A stretch of 11,806 nt of DNA from NCBI GenBank assembly GCA_913062735.1, contig CAJXWI010000028.1, forward strand, positions 1-11,806. The letters run 5' to 3'. Below, piece by piece: positions 1 through 7,476 of the stretch. The number at the start of each line of letters is the position of its first letter. The stretch's first letter is position 1. Source of the stretch: an uncultured Arcobacter sp. GTDB lineage: Bacteria > Campylobacterota > Campylobacteria > Campylobacterales > Arcobacteraceae. The notes under the pieces were generated by a model, which was not told the DNA's origin, made no database searches, and saw only the letters and a program-made list of their open reading frames with translations. The translations under genes were made by a program, and so were the position numbers.

Positions 1-839
1 TCCATTAAACCATCACCAACAAGGTTAAATCCCATTACTGTCAAAAATATTGCAATACCAGGATAAACAATCATCCATGATGCAGTTGTAATAAATTGTA
101 GAGAGTCAGATAACATTGCTCCCCATTCTGGGGTTGGAGGTTGCGCACCAAGACCTAAGAACGAAAGACCTGCTGCTTCTAATACAGCTGAGGCAAAACC
201 CATAGTAGCTTGTACAATAATAGGTGTCGTACAGTTTGGCAAAACAACTTTTGTTATTAATCTAAAAGAGCTTGAACCATTAATTTTACTAGCAATTACA
301 TATTCTTTCTCTTTTTCAGCCAATACTGAAGCTCTTACAATTCTAGCAAATGTTGGAATTCCAACAATACCAATTGCAATCATTGCATTCATTAAATCAG
401 GTCCCAAAATAGATACAATAACAATGGCTAATAAAATAGCAGGAATAGATAACATAATATCAACTATTCTCATAATAATAATGTCTACCATTCCTCCAAA
501 ATATCCAGCCGTTGCTCCCATTAATAATCCAAATACCAAAGAAATACTAACAGAAATCACACCAATCATTAAAGAGATTCGCGCTCCATATACTACTCTT
601 GAAAATAAATCTCTTCCAAAGTCATCTGTTCCTAAAATATGTGCAGTACTACCTAGTTCATTCCACATAGGAGGAATTAATCTGTTATCAAGATTTTGAA
701 TTAAAGGATCATAAGGTGCTATAAAAGGTGCAAATAATGCACATGATATTAATATAAGTACTATGTATAAACCAATCAGTGCCGATTTGTTTTTTCTAAA
801 TTGTTTGTAAAATTCTAATATTTTATTTTCTTCATTCAT
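1..839 (-). CDS. dppC: Dipeptide ABC transporter permease DppC (3' end cut by window edge)
   Basis: Inner-membrane permease subunit of a peptide importer, partner of the DppB-type protein encoded just upstream. The minus-strand frame is open from an ATG at 839-837 to the window edge, giving 279 codons of a family usually about 300 residues long, so only the last part is missing. The start MNEENKILEFYKQFRKNKSA leads into a first membrane segment and then the 'LGTDDFGRDLFSRVVYGAR' region typical of DppC/OppC permeases. The cytoplasmic EAA loop that docks the ATPase is seen as 'EYVIASKINGSSS...VVLPN', followed by 'AAGLSFLGLGAQPPTPEWG', a hallmark of this subfamily. The ATG overlaps the dppB stop codon by one base (TAATG), which suggests translational coupling. 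Assignment to DppC rather than OppC or another peptide permease rests mainly on the strongly DppA-like binding protein. Confidence 0.93.
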   Translation of the reverse strand, partial: MNEENKILEFYKQFRKNKSALIGLYIVLILISCALFAPFIAPYDPLIQNLDNRLIPPMWNELGSTAHILGTDDFGRDLFSRVVYGARISLMIGVISVSISLVFGLLMGATAGYFGGMVDIIIMRIVDIMLSIPAILLAIVIVSILGPDLMNAMIAIGIVGIPTFARIVRASVLAEKEKEYVIASKINGSSSFRLITKVVLPNCTTPIIVQATMGFASAVLEAAGLSFLGLGAQPPTPEWGAMLSDSLQFITTASWMIVYPGIAIFLTVMGFNLVGDGLM

Positions 840-1843
840 TATGACAGCCTTATTCTTGGGTTAACAACGGCATAAAGCACATCAACAATTAAATTTACAA
901 TTACAAACATAGAAGCAATAATCAAAGTAGTAGATTGAATAATTGGAAAATCTCTTTGATTAACCGCATTAATTAACCACTTACCAATTCCAGGCCATGA
1001 AAATGTTGTTTCTGTTAAAATTGCCCCTGCAAAAAGTGTTCCAACCATTAAACCAATAACAGTAAGTACGGGTAAAAGTGCATTTTTTAAAGCATGTACC
1101 ATAATGACTTGCATTCTTGAGCATCCTTTAGCACGTGCTGTTCTAATATATTCTTCTTTCATAACTTCAATCATAGATGCTCTTGTCATTCTTGCAACAA
1201 TAGCCATAGGAATAGTTCCTAAAGCAATAGCAGGCAAGATTAAATGTTTAAAAGCATCCCAGAAAGCATCGTAATCTTTTACTAATAATGAATCTACTAA
1301 ATATAATCCAGTAGGTCCTTCAATATCAAACTCATATCCTAAACGACCAGAAACGGGCAACCAAGCAAGTTCAACTGAGAAAAAGTAAATCAACATTAAA
1401 CCCAACCAAAATACAGGCATTGAAACACCAGCAAGTGCTGTTGACATAGCTGCATAATCAAAAATAGAGTATCTCTTTACTGCTGAAATAATACCTGCAA
1501 ATAATCCTGCAATTACTGCAAAAAACATAGCAAAAACAGCTAATTCAACTGTAGCAGGAAAACGCTCCATAAATTCATCAATTACAGGTTCTCCTGAGGC
1601 CATAGAAATTCCGAAATCTCCTTGAACCGCATTAGAAACAAACATGATATATTGCTCATAAAGCGGTTTATCAAGTCCTAGTTGCTCACGTAACTCTGCA
1701 ACACTTTGCGCACTTGCATGTTCACCCAACATAACCAATGCAGGATCTCCTGGTGCCATGTGTACCATTGAAAATACCAATAATGATACTCCTAATAAAG
1801 TAGGGATTGCCCACAATAATCTTTTTATAATATAACTTAACAA
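839..1843 (-). CDS. dppB: Dipeptide ABC transporter permease DppB
   Basis: Inner-membrane permease subunit, 334 residues against about 339 in E. coli DppB. The N-terminus 'MLSYIIKRLLWAIPTLLGVS' is the classic start of this family; hydrophobic segments lie near residues 9-29, 99-122, 131-157, 201-219, 256-278 and 303-327, consistent with six spans. The EAA-type ATPase-contact loop is at about 231-258 (EYIRTARAKG...HALKNALLP), and the C-terminus 'VVNPRIRLS' is also typical. The start codon is TTG, preceded by AGAGGAG with a 5-nt spacer; the family-typical N-terminus begins exactly there and no better start is visible. It is separated from dppA by about 120 nt containing a hairpin with a T-run, and its stop overlaps the dppC start. 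Confidence 0.95.
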   Translation of the reverse strand: MLSYIIKRLLWAIPTLLGVSLLVFSMVHMAPGDPALVMLGEHASAQSVAELREQLGLDKPLYEQYIMFVSNAVQGDFGISMASGEPVIDEFMERFPATVELAVFAMFFAVIAGLFAGIISAVKRYSIFDYAAMSTALAGVSMPVFWLGLMLIYFFSVELAWLPVSGRLGYEFDIEGPTGLYLVDSLLVKDYDAFWDAFKHLILPAIALGTIPMAIVARMTRASMIEVMKEEYIRTARAKGCSRMQVIMVHALKNALLPVLTVIGLMVGTLFAGAILTETTFSWPGIGKWLINAVNQRDFPIIQSTTLIIASMFVIVNLIVDVLYAVVNPRIRLS

Positions 1844-1930
1844 AAATACTCCTCTTATCTACGCCACTAAAACTAAAATCTTCTAAATTGTACTTTTAAC
1901 AGCGTTTTATATAAAAATTAGACAAAAAAA

Positions 1931-1954
1931 TAGGCAGAAGAATACTTCTACCTA
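1931..1954 (-). terminator. Intrinsic terminator/attenuator between dppA and dppB
   Basis: A perfect 10-bp hairpin (arms 1931-1940 and 1945-1954, one G-U pair, 4-nt loop) is followed, in the minus-strand direction, by seven T residues (1930-1924). It begins 13 nt past the dppA stop codon. Partial read-through would yield much more binding protein than permease, a common arrangement in ABC importers; this consequence is inferred. Confidence 0.85.
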
Positions 1955-1966
1955 AATTTTACTCTT

Positions 1967-3565
1967 TTACTTTGACAACCAAACTTCTTTAAATCTTCTT
2001 TTTCCAAGAGGATCTAATTTGAAGCCATGAACTTTTTTCAACATAGGTTCAACCACAATTGAATGTGCAACTGGTTTCCAAGGTGCTTCTTCTTCAAAAA
2101 TAACTTGTGCTTTTTCATATAAAGCAGCTCTTTTAGCAGGATCTGTAATTTCTTTTGCTTCATCTAATAAAGCAGTAAACTCATCATTTTTCCAGAAAGC
2201 TCTGTTTTGCGCAGGTTTAACCATAGCAGCATGCTTAGATAATAATACGTTTAAGAAGTTATCTGGATCACCATTATCACCAGTCCATCCTAGAAGAACC
2301 ATATCGTGTTCACCATTTGCAGATTTTTTAAGATACGTTCCCCAGTCATAAGAAACAATTTTAACTTTGATTCCTACTTTTGCTAAATCAGCTTGCATAG
2401 CTTCAGCAACTTTTCTTCCATTTGGATTATAAGGTCTTGGAACTGGCATAGCCCAAATATTCGTTTCGAAACCATTTTCAAAACCAGCTTCTTTTAATAA
2501 AGCTTTTGATTTTTCAATACTGTACTCATACCCTTTAAGGTTTTTATTGTAAGACCACATTGTAGGAGGAAGTGGATTCGTAGCAACTTTTCCAAGACCT
2601 TCGTAAACAGACTTTACAATACCTTCCATATTAATAGCATGAGAGATAGCTTGTCTTACTAATTTATTATCAAAAGGTTTTCTTTCCGTATTAAACGCTA
2701 AATAACCAACATTTAATCCTTCTTGTCTAATAATTTTAATATTTTCATGTGCTTCTAATCCAGCTACTTCAGCAGGATTTGGGAAATCCATCATGTGAAT
2801 AGAACCTGCTTTTAATTCAGCAGCTCTAACAGCATTATTAGTAATTACTTTGAAAATTAATTTATTTAAATAAGGTCTACCATTCCAATAGTTCTTATTA
2901 GCAGTATAAATGATTTTGTCATCTTTTACCCACTTAACAAATACAAATGGTCCAGTTCCAACAGGTTTTTTACCCAAATCTCCTGTTTTGTTCTTTTTCA
3001 TTAACATGTTTGCATAATCATTAGATAAAATTGAAGCAAATTCCATACCTAAGTTAGCAATAAATGGAGCTTCTTTTTTCTTTAATGTAAATTTAACAGT
3101 ATATTTATCAACAGCAACAATATCTTTTACAATATTACTCATGTCCATTGCAGACCAATATTTAAATGCTCCACCAATTTTATTAAAAGGATGAGATTTA
3201 TCAAATTGTCTTTTTAATGAAAATACAACATCAGCAGATGTAAATTCTGATTTTTCTTTGAAAAATTTAGTTTTTGCGAAATAAACACCTTTTCTTAAAT
3301 GGAATACATATTCTAAACCATCAGATGAAATATCCCAAGAGGTAGCCAAACCTGGTTCAATTTCAGTACTTCCATATTTAAACTGTACCAATGTATCATA
3401 TACAGCAGTTGCCGCATAAAAACTTTCACCATCCGTTACATGTGAAGGATCCATAGAAGTAGTATCACCACCTCGTCCAAATACTAATGTTCCGCCAACT
3501 TGTGGGGTTGCAGAGAATGCAATAGATGATAAGAACACAAATAAAGCAAGAATAATTTTTTTCAC
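1967..3565 (-). CDS. dppA: Periplasmic dipeptide-binding protein DppA
   Basis: Solute-binding lipid-free periplasmic protein (SBP_bac_5 family) that captures dipeptides and hands them to DppBC. With the chosen start it is 532 residues, very close to E. coli DppA (about 535). I place the start at the GTG at 3565-3563: it has AAAGGAG five bases upstream and yields a clean signal peptide, MKKIILALFVFLSSIAFSA, with probable cleavage before TPQVGG. A TTG start at 3604 would add 13 lysine-rich residues in front of the signal. Family hallmarks include 'PGLATSWDISSDGLEYVFHL' near the N-terminus, 'PVGTGPF', 'NPLPPTMW', 'WAMPVPRPYNPN' and 'GWTGDNGDPDNF'; these match my recollection of E. coli DppA closely, more than OppA or NikA. 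It is the first gene of the operon, divergent from the sensor kinase gene. Confidence 0.95.
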   Translation of the reverse strand: MKKIILALFVFLSSIAFSATPQVGGTLVFGRGGDTTSMDPSHVTDGESFYAATAVYDTLVQFKYGSTEIEPGLATSWDISSDGLEYVFHLRKGVYFAKTKFFKEKSEFTSADVVFSLKRQFDKSHPFNKIGGAFKYWSAMDMSNIVKDIVAVDKYTVKFTLKKKEAPFIANLGMEFASILSNDYANMLMKKNKTGDLGKKPVGTGPFVFVKWVKDDKIIYTANKNYWNGRPYLNKLIFKVITNNAVRAAELKAGSIHMMDFPNPAEVAGLEAHENIKIIRQEGLNVGYLAFNTERKPFDNKLVRQAISHAINMEGIVKSVYEGLGKVATNPLPPTMWSYNKNLKGYEYSIEKSKALLKEAGFENGFETNIWAMPVPRPYNPNGRKVAEAMQADLAKVGIKVKIVSYDWGTYLKKSANGEHDMVLLGWTGDNGDPDNFLNVLLSKHAAMVKPAQNRAFWKNDEFTALLDEAKEITDPAKRAALYEKAQVIFEEEAPWKPVAHSIVVEPMLKKVHGFKLDPLGKRRFKEVWLSK

Positions 3566-3607
3566 GTCGTCTCCTTTAATTTTTAACTTCTTAAGTCTAA
3601 CCAATGC

Positions 3608-3625
3608 AAGTGAGCTAAAAGTGAG
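3608..3625. promoter_or_regulatory. Direct repeat, candidate response-regulator operator
   Basis: The heptamer AAGTGAG occurs at 3608-3614 and again at 3619-3625, an 11-bp period. OmpR/PhoB-family regulators commonly bind head-to-tail repeats with about one helical turn spacing, and such a regulator is encoded by the neighbouring operon. The repeat sits in the dppA/kinase intergenic region, 43-60 bp upstream of the dppA start. The sequence shows the repeat; its role as an operator is inference. Confidence 0.4.
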
Positions 3626-3703
3626 TTATTTACTTAAAAAATACAAATAATAAAATTCAGCTAAATACATTTATTTTTCTCTTTTATATATAAATTATGA
3701 AAA

Positions 3704-3717
3704 TATAATGGTACAAT
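3704..3717 (+). promoter_or_regulatory. Candidate promoter for the sensor kinase operon
   Basis: TATAAT at 3704-3709 is followed by an extended -10-like TGGTACAAT ending at 3717, just before the ATG at 3724. The first box would give a leader of about 8 nt and the second would make the message nearly leaderless. No convincing Shine-Dalgarno sequence precedes this ATG, which fits a very short leader. No clear -35 box is present, as is usual for the housekeeping promoters of Campylobacterota. Confidence 0.5.
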
Positions 3718-3723
3718 TCTTTC

Positions 3724-5607
3724 ATGTTCAAAGAAAAAAACCTACCAAAACTTATCATATATTCCCCTATTATTGCGGTAATTTTTGTAACCATTTTTAC
3801 TATTTATTTATTTATAAATAACCAAAACGAGTACTTTGCAGAAGAAAGTGCGCGTATAGAAAAAGAATTTAATACCAAACAAAAAGCTCTAATTAAAAAT
3901 CAACTTAATACCGTTATCTCATATATAACTACACAAGAACAACTTTATACAAATGCAGCCATCGAAAAAGTAATTAAACGTACGGTCTTATTAAGTACAC
4001 AATTAAATCAACTCTATAAAGATTTAAATTCTGAGGTACATAGCAGTTTGCAAGAAGATATTTTAAGTAATTTAATCAATTCAAAAATTTCAAATGACAA
4101 TTACTTTTTTGCTTTTGATATTGCAAAAAATAAATTAATTCAAGCAAAAAATAAAGATATTAAAAGAGAATTTAAAATTGATGATAAGTTTTTTGAAAAC
4201 TATTTATTTTTTGAAGAAGGAAAACTAATACAATTTGAATACTCAAATAAAATTGTATTTATACGTTATTTACCAAAACTTAATTGGATTATAGGAAATA
4301 TCGAAAATATTCAAAAAGACATTGATTTTATTAAAAAAGTATCTTTATCTTTTATTTCTAGCATTCGTTTTGAACAAAAAGGACATTTTGTTGTATATGA
4401 TAATAATCATGTATTATTAGCAGATGCCTTTAGAAAAGACAAACTTGGACAAAACCAAAAAGATCTTTCCTATAATAAAGAATTTCCTGTTCAAATGATT
4501 GTAGATGCTGCTTTGGATTCTGATGCAGGTTCTTATGTAAAATCTTTTTGGCCTAAAGAAAAAGAAACAAAATTTTCAAATAAGATTTCTTATGTACAGG
4601 CTTTTGAAAAGTGGAATTGGATATTGGAGGCTGGTTTATATGTTGATGATATACAAAATTCCATCTTAATTAATAAAAATAAACTTGAAAAAAGAATAAA
4701 AAAATACATACAATATGTAGTAATGGTATCTCTTCTAATTACACTTATGATTGCTTTATTATCTGTGCTAATGTCAAGAAAAATTGCACAAACCTTCCAA
4801 GACTATCAAAAAAATGTTAAACGAAAAGAAGAAAAACTAAAAATGTTAAATGCCAATTTACACAGAAAGATAAAAATTGGAATAGAAGAAGCACAGAAAA
4901 AAGACAGAGCCATGTTGCATCAATCAAGACTTGCAAGATTGGGTACAATGATATCAATGATTGCGCACCAATGGAGACAACCCTTAAGTGAAGTATCTGG
5001 TATTTTAATGGAACTAGAAACAGCAATAAAATTTAAAAAACTTGATGAAAAGCTGGTACTTGAGGGGATTAAAGAATCCGACCAATTATTAAATTATATG
5101 TCAAATACCATTGATGATTTTAAAAACTTTTTTAAACCAAGTAAAGAAAAAGAAGATTTTATGCTACAAGATGCTTGTACAAATGCCTTAAGTATTGTTC
5201 AAGCCTCATTAAATGATTATGGAATAGCTATTGATATATCTTTTGATAAAAAAACTATTATCAATGGTTATCCAAGGGAGTTTTCACAAGTTATTTTAAA
5301 TCTTTTGCTTAATAGCAGAGATGTTTTTGAAGATAAGAATGTTAATGACCCAAGAATAAATCTAAGTACTAAACAAACAGATAATTACGTCTACATTACA
5401 ATAAAAGACAATGCAGGAGGTATTACAGAAGAAAATATTAATATTATTTTCGAACCTTATTTTACTACAAAAAGTTCTTCAAAAGGTACTGGATTGGGAC
5501 TATACATGTCAAAAATGATTATTGAAAAGAATATGAACGGACAATTAAATGTTAGAAACGAAGACAATGGCGCAGTTTTTGAAATAATTCTAAGGGCAAA
5601 AATATGA
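3724..5607 (+). CDS. Membrane sensor histidine kinase with Cache-like periplasmic domain
   Basis: Two-component sensor kinase of 627 residues. An N-terminal membrane span (about residues 10-31) is followed by a roughly 300-residue extracytoplasmic region. This ends in 'WNWILEAGLYVDDIQNSI', the signature end of a Cache-type ligand-binding domain; an earlier similar stretch 'LNWIIGNIENIQKDID' suggests a double-Cache fold. A second span lies at about 331-350, then a charged coiled coil without an obvious HAMP domain. The phosphoacceptor is His415 in 'MISMIAHQWRQPL', an H-box style common in Campylobacterota. The ATPase domain shows an N-box (NLLLNSRDVF), DNAGGI and GTGLGLYMSKMI. All catalytic motifs look intact. 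It overlaps the regulator gene by 4 nt (ATGA) and is divergent from dppA; sensing a peptide or amino acid is plausible but not shown. Confidence 0.93.
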   Translation: MFKEKNLPKLIIYSPIIAVIFVTIFTIYLFINNQNEYFAEESARIEKEFNTKQKALIKNQLNTVISYITTQEQLYTNAAIEKVIKRTVLLSTQLNQLYKDLNSEVHSSLQEDILSNLINSKISNDNYFFAFDIAKNKLIQAKNKDIKREFKIDDKFFENYLFFEEGKLIQFEYSNKIVFIRYLPKLNWIIGNIENIQKDIDFIKKVSLSFISSIRFEQKGHFVVYDNNHVLLADAFRKDKLGQNQKDLSYNKEFPVQMIVDAALDSDAGSYVKSFWPKEKETKFSNKISYVQAFEKWNWILEAGLYVDDIQNSILINKNKLEKRIKKYIQYVVMVSLLITLMIALLSVLMSRKIAQTFQDYQKNVKRKEEKLKMLNANLHRKIKIGIEEAQKKDRAMLHQSRLARLGTMISMIAHQWRQPLSEVSGILMELETAIKFKKLDEKLVLEGIKESDQLLNYMSNTIDDFKNFFKPSKEKEDFMLQDACTNALSIVQASLNDYGIAIDISFDKKTIINGYPREFSQVILNLLLNSRDVFEDKNVNDPRINLSTKQTDNYVYITIKDNAGGITEENINIIFEPYFTTKSSSKGTGLGLYMSKMIIEKNMNGQLNVRNEDNGAVFEIILRAKI

Positions 5608-6284
5608 ATGAAACCTTATTTACACAGTTAAAAGATTATACAGTTTTATGTGTAGAAGATGAAGATGGTATTAGGAAAAGACTGGTAAATACACTTAAGT
5701 ATTATTTCAAAGAAATTTATGATTGTAATTGCGGAAATGAAGGTTATGATTTATATTTAGAATACAAACCAAACATCATTATTACAGATATTCAAATGCA
5801 AAATGGAAATGGCATTGACTTAGTTAAAAAAATACGTAAAAAGGATTTTTCCACCAAAATAATTTTATTGACTGCTTTTTCTAATGAAGAATATTTGATG
5901 GATTTAATCAACTTAAAGGTTAATCATTTTATTTTAAAACCCCTTAATTCTGAAAAACTTCTTGAAGGACTCTTAGCTTCCTTTGAAGATAAATTACAAC
6001 AGCTCATACAATTAAGCGATGATATATACTTAGATTCTGCAAAAAGAGAGTTATTATATAAAGATCAAAACATATTATTAAGAAAACGAGAAAAAGAGTT
6101 TTTAGAACTTTTATATGAATACAAAGAGTGTTGTATTCTTAGTTATGCAAAAATAGAAGAGCGTATTTGGGAAAATAAATGCATGAGTTCAGCTGCATTA
6201 AAAACCTTTATAAAAGAATTAAGAAAAAAATTGCCCAAGGATATTATTGTGAATATTCCTCAAGAAGGTTATAAATTACTCTAA
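5604..6284 (+). CDS. OmpR/PhoB-type response regulator
   Basis: DNA-binding response regulator of 226 residues, the partner of the overlapping kinase gene. The receiver domain (about 1-125) has the acidic pair Glu18-Asp19, the phosphoacceptor Asp62 in 'IIITDIQMQNG', Thr90 in 'LLTAFS' and Lys112 in 'ILKPLN', so it should be phosphorylatable. The C-terminal portion (about 140-226) looks like a winged helix of the Trans_reg_C type: 'LRKREKEFLELL', then a recognition-helix region 'SSAALKTFIKELRKKL' and the closing beta-hairpin 'IPQEGYKLL'. Start is the ATG at 5604 that overlaps the kinase stop (ATGA), indicating translational coupling. Likely targets are its own operon and/or the divergent dppABC genes (inference from position and the 11-bp direct repeat). 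No intrinsic terminator is visible between its stop and selD. Confidence 0.93.
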   Translation: MNETLFTQLKDYTVLCVEDEDGIRKRLVNTLKYYFKEIYDCNCGNEGYDLYLEYKPNIIITDIQMQNGNGIDLVKKIRKKDFSTKIILLTAFSNEEYLMDLINLKVNHFILKPLNSEKLLEGLLASFEDKLQQLIQLSDDIYLDSAKRELLYKDQNILLRKREKEFLELLYEYKECCILSYAKIEERIWENKCMSSAALKTFIKELRKKLPKDIIVNIPQEGYKLL

Positions 6285-6310
6285 AGTTAAAAAGTTTTTT
6301 ACCTTGCTTT

Positions 6311-6318
6311 GATATAAT
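6311..6318 (+). promoter_or_regulatory. Candidate selD promoter (-10 box)
   Basis: TGATATAAT (TATAAT at 6313-6318, extended TG at 6310-6311) lies 29 bp before the ATG at 6348. It fits the housekeeping -10 pattern of this group, and a start site near 6325 would give a leader of about 23 nt. The position of this box also argues against translation starting at the TTG at 6318. Confidence 0.6.
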
Positions 6319-6347
6319 TGTTTACAAATAAATTACAAAGTAAAATA

Positions 6348-7385
6348 ATGGATAATCAATATAAATTGACAAAATTCGTTAGAGCAGCTGGTTGTGCGGC
6401 TAAAATGGGTCCGGAGGATCTAAAACAAACTATAAGCGCACTTGTACCAGATAATAAAAATGTTCTAGTTGGCTTTGAAAACAGTGAAGATGCTGCTGTT
6501 TTTAAAATAAATGAAGAAGAAGCCCTTGTTCAAACCTTAGATTTTATTACGCCTGTTGTAGATGATCCCTATATTTATGGGAAAATTGCAGCTGCTAATT
6601 CACTTTCTGATGTTTTTGCTATGGGAGGACGAGTTCTTACAGCTATGAATATAGTTGGTTTTGATGCTGCTAATTTTCCAAAAGTAGTTTTAGATGAAAT
6701 GCTTCGTGGTGGAAATGATAAAATCAAAGAGTGTGGTGGAGTTTTAATGGGCGGTCATACTATTGAAAGCCCAGAAATGTATTATGGATTAAGTGTAACA
6801 GGAATGATTCATCCTGATCGTATTTTAAAAAACAATGCAGGAAAAATTGGACATGTTTTAGTACTTACAAAACCTATTGGTTTAGGTATATTAACGACTG
6901 CTATTAAAAGAGACTTACTTGAAAGCTCTGCTATTAATCATACCGTTGATATTATGGAGAGTTTAAATTATTTTAGTTCACAATTATTACAAGACTATGA
7001 AGTAAGTGCGTGTACAGATATTACAGGCTTTGGTTTATTAGGTCATGCCTTGGAATCAACTGCAAGTACGCACTCTTATAGTATTGATTCTTCTTTGGTT
7101 CCTATTATAAAAGAATCAATTAATCTTTGTAAAAACAATATTGTTCCAGGTGGAAGCAGAAAAAACTTCAAATACCTACAAGATAAAATTGAATATAAAA
7201 ACAATATAGATGATATTACAAAAACAATTTTGTGTGACGCACAAACTTCTGGGGGCTTATTAATTGCCATGAAAGAAGAAGATGCAAAAGAATACATAAA
7301 TAAGATACAAGATTATTCTTTTGGTTATGCCACTATTATAGGGCAAGTCACAAAAAAAGAAGAAAAAGAACTCATAATCTATTAA
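6348..7385 (+). CDS. selD: Selenide, water dikinase (selenophosphate synthetase), Cys form
   Basis: Cytoplasmic enzyme that makes selenophosphate from selenide and ATP, releasing AMP and phosphate; selenophosphate is the selenium donor for SelA. From the ATG at 6348 the protein is 345 residues, against 347 in E. coli, and starts 'MDNQYKLTKFVRAAGCAAKM'. A TTG 30 nt upstream is in frame but falls on the -10 box, so I reject it. The catalytic pair is Cys16 and Lys19 (E. coli Cys17, Lys20): the codon is TGT, so this is the Cys form, not a selenoprotein. The second Cys of the E. coli GCGCK motif is Ala here. Other AIRS-family marks are 'VQTLDFITPVVDDPYIYGKIAAANSLSDVFAMGG', 'GGHTIESPEMYYGLSVTG', 'TDITGFGLLGHALE' and 'CDAQTSGGLL' (each given as known family blocks). 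Its job agrees with the selC, selA and selB genes downstream. Confidence 0.97.
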   Translation: MDNQYKLTKFVRAAGCAAKMGPEDLKQTISALVPDNKNVLVGFENSEDAAVFKINEEEALVQTLDFITPVVDDPYIYGKIAAANSLSDVFAMGGRVLTAMNIVGFDAANFPKVVLDEMLRGGNDKIKECGGVLMGGHTIESPEMYYGLSVTGMIHPDRILKNNAGKIGHVLVLTKPIGLGILTTAIKRDLLESSAINHTVDIMESLNYFSSQLLQDYEVSACTDITGFGLLGHALESTASTHSYSIDSSLVPIIKESINLCKNNIVPGGSRKNFKYLQDKIEYKNNIDDITKTILCDAQTSGGLLIAMKEEDAKEYINKIQDYSFGYATIIGQVTKKEEKELIIY

Positions 7386-7396
7386 TATTTCATTAA

Positions 7397-7424
7397 CAAA
7401 TCAATCTTTTTTAAGATTGATTTG
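7397..7424. repeat. 12-bp perfect inverted repeat abutting a promoter
   Basis: Arms 7397-7408 and 7413-7424 are perfectly complementary around a TTTT loop. The right arm ends inside the extended -10 box at 7423-7431. It lies 11 nt after the selD stop. With only three G-C pairs and no T-run after it, it is a weak candidate terminator for selD; a repressor operator for the next gene is an alternative reading. Confidence 0.6.
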
Positions 7425-7431
7425 ATACAAT
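7423..7431 (+). promoter_or_regulatory. Candidate promoter of the gp88-like gene
   Basis: TGATACAAT is an extended -10 box of the TGnTAcAAT type, located 46 nt before the TTG start at 7477. The predicted start site is near 7438. It overlaps the right arm of the inverted repeat, so a protein bound to the repeat would block it. Confidence 0.55.
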
Positions 7432-7443
7432 TCTACTACAAAA

Positions 7444-7471
7444 AAGCATATACAAATAAGCATATAAAGAT
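7444..7471 (+). repeat. Tandem 14-bp imperfect direct repeat in the leader
   Basis: Two adjacent 14-mers (7444-7457 and 7458-7471) begin AAGCATATA and agree at 12 of 14 positions. They fill the predicted untranslated leader of the gp88-like gene and end 5 nt before its TTG. Function unknown; a chance or slippage duplication in AT-rich DNA is possible. Confidence 0.6.
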
Positions 7472-7476
7472 ATAAA

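Noticed and set aside
424..699. 91-codon open frame on the plus strand
   Set aside because: It lies fully antisense to dppC, whose minus-strand frame is open with clear permease motifs; the plus-strand product has no recognisable features.
4817..5026. 69-codon minus-strand frame, and similarly 7076-7297
   Set aside because: Both are antisense to well-supported genes (sensor kinase and selD) and have no ribosome-binding site or family features.
6318..6347. Upstream TTG start for selD
   Set aside because: It adds ten residues not expected for the family and overlaps a strong TATAAT box; the ATG at 6348 gives the normal SelD N-terminus.
6285..6347. Terminator between the response regulator and selD
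   Set aside because: There is an A-run followed by a T-run but no hairpin loop or G-C stem that I would support.
7397..7424. Hairpin as a definite selD terminator
   Set aside because: Only three G-C pairs and no T-run after either arm; listed instead as an inverted repeat of uncertain role.
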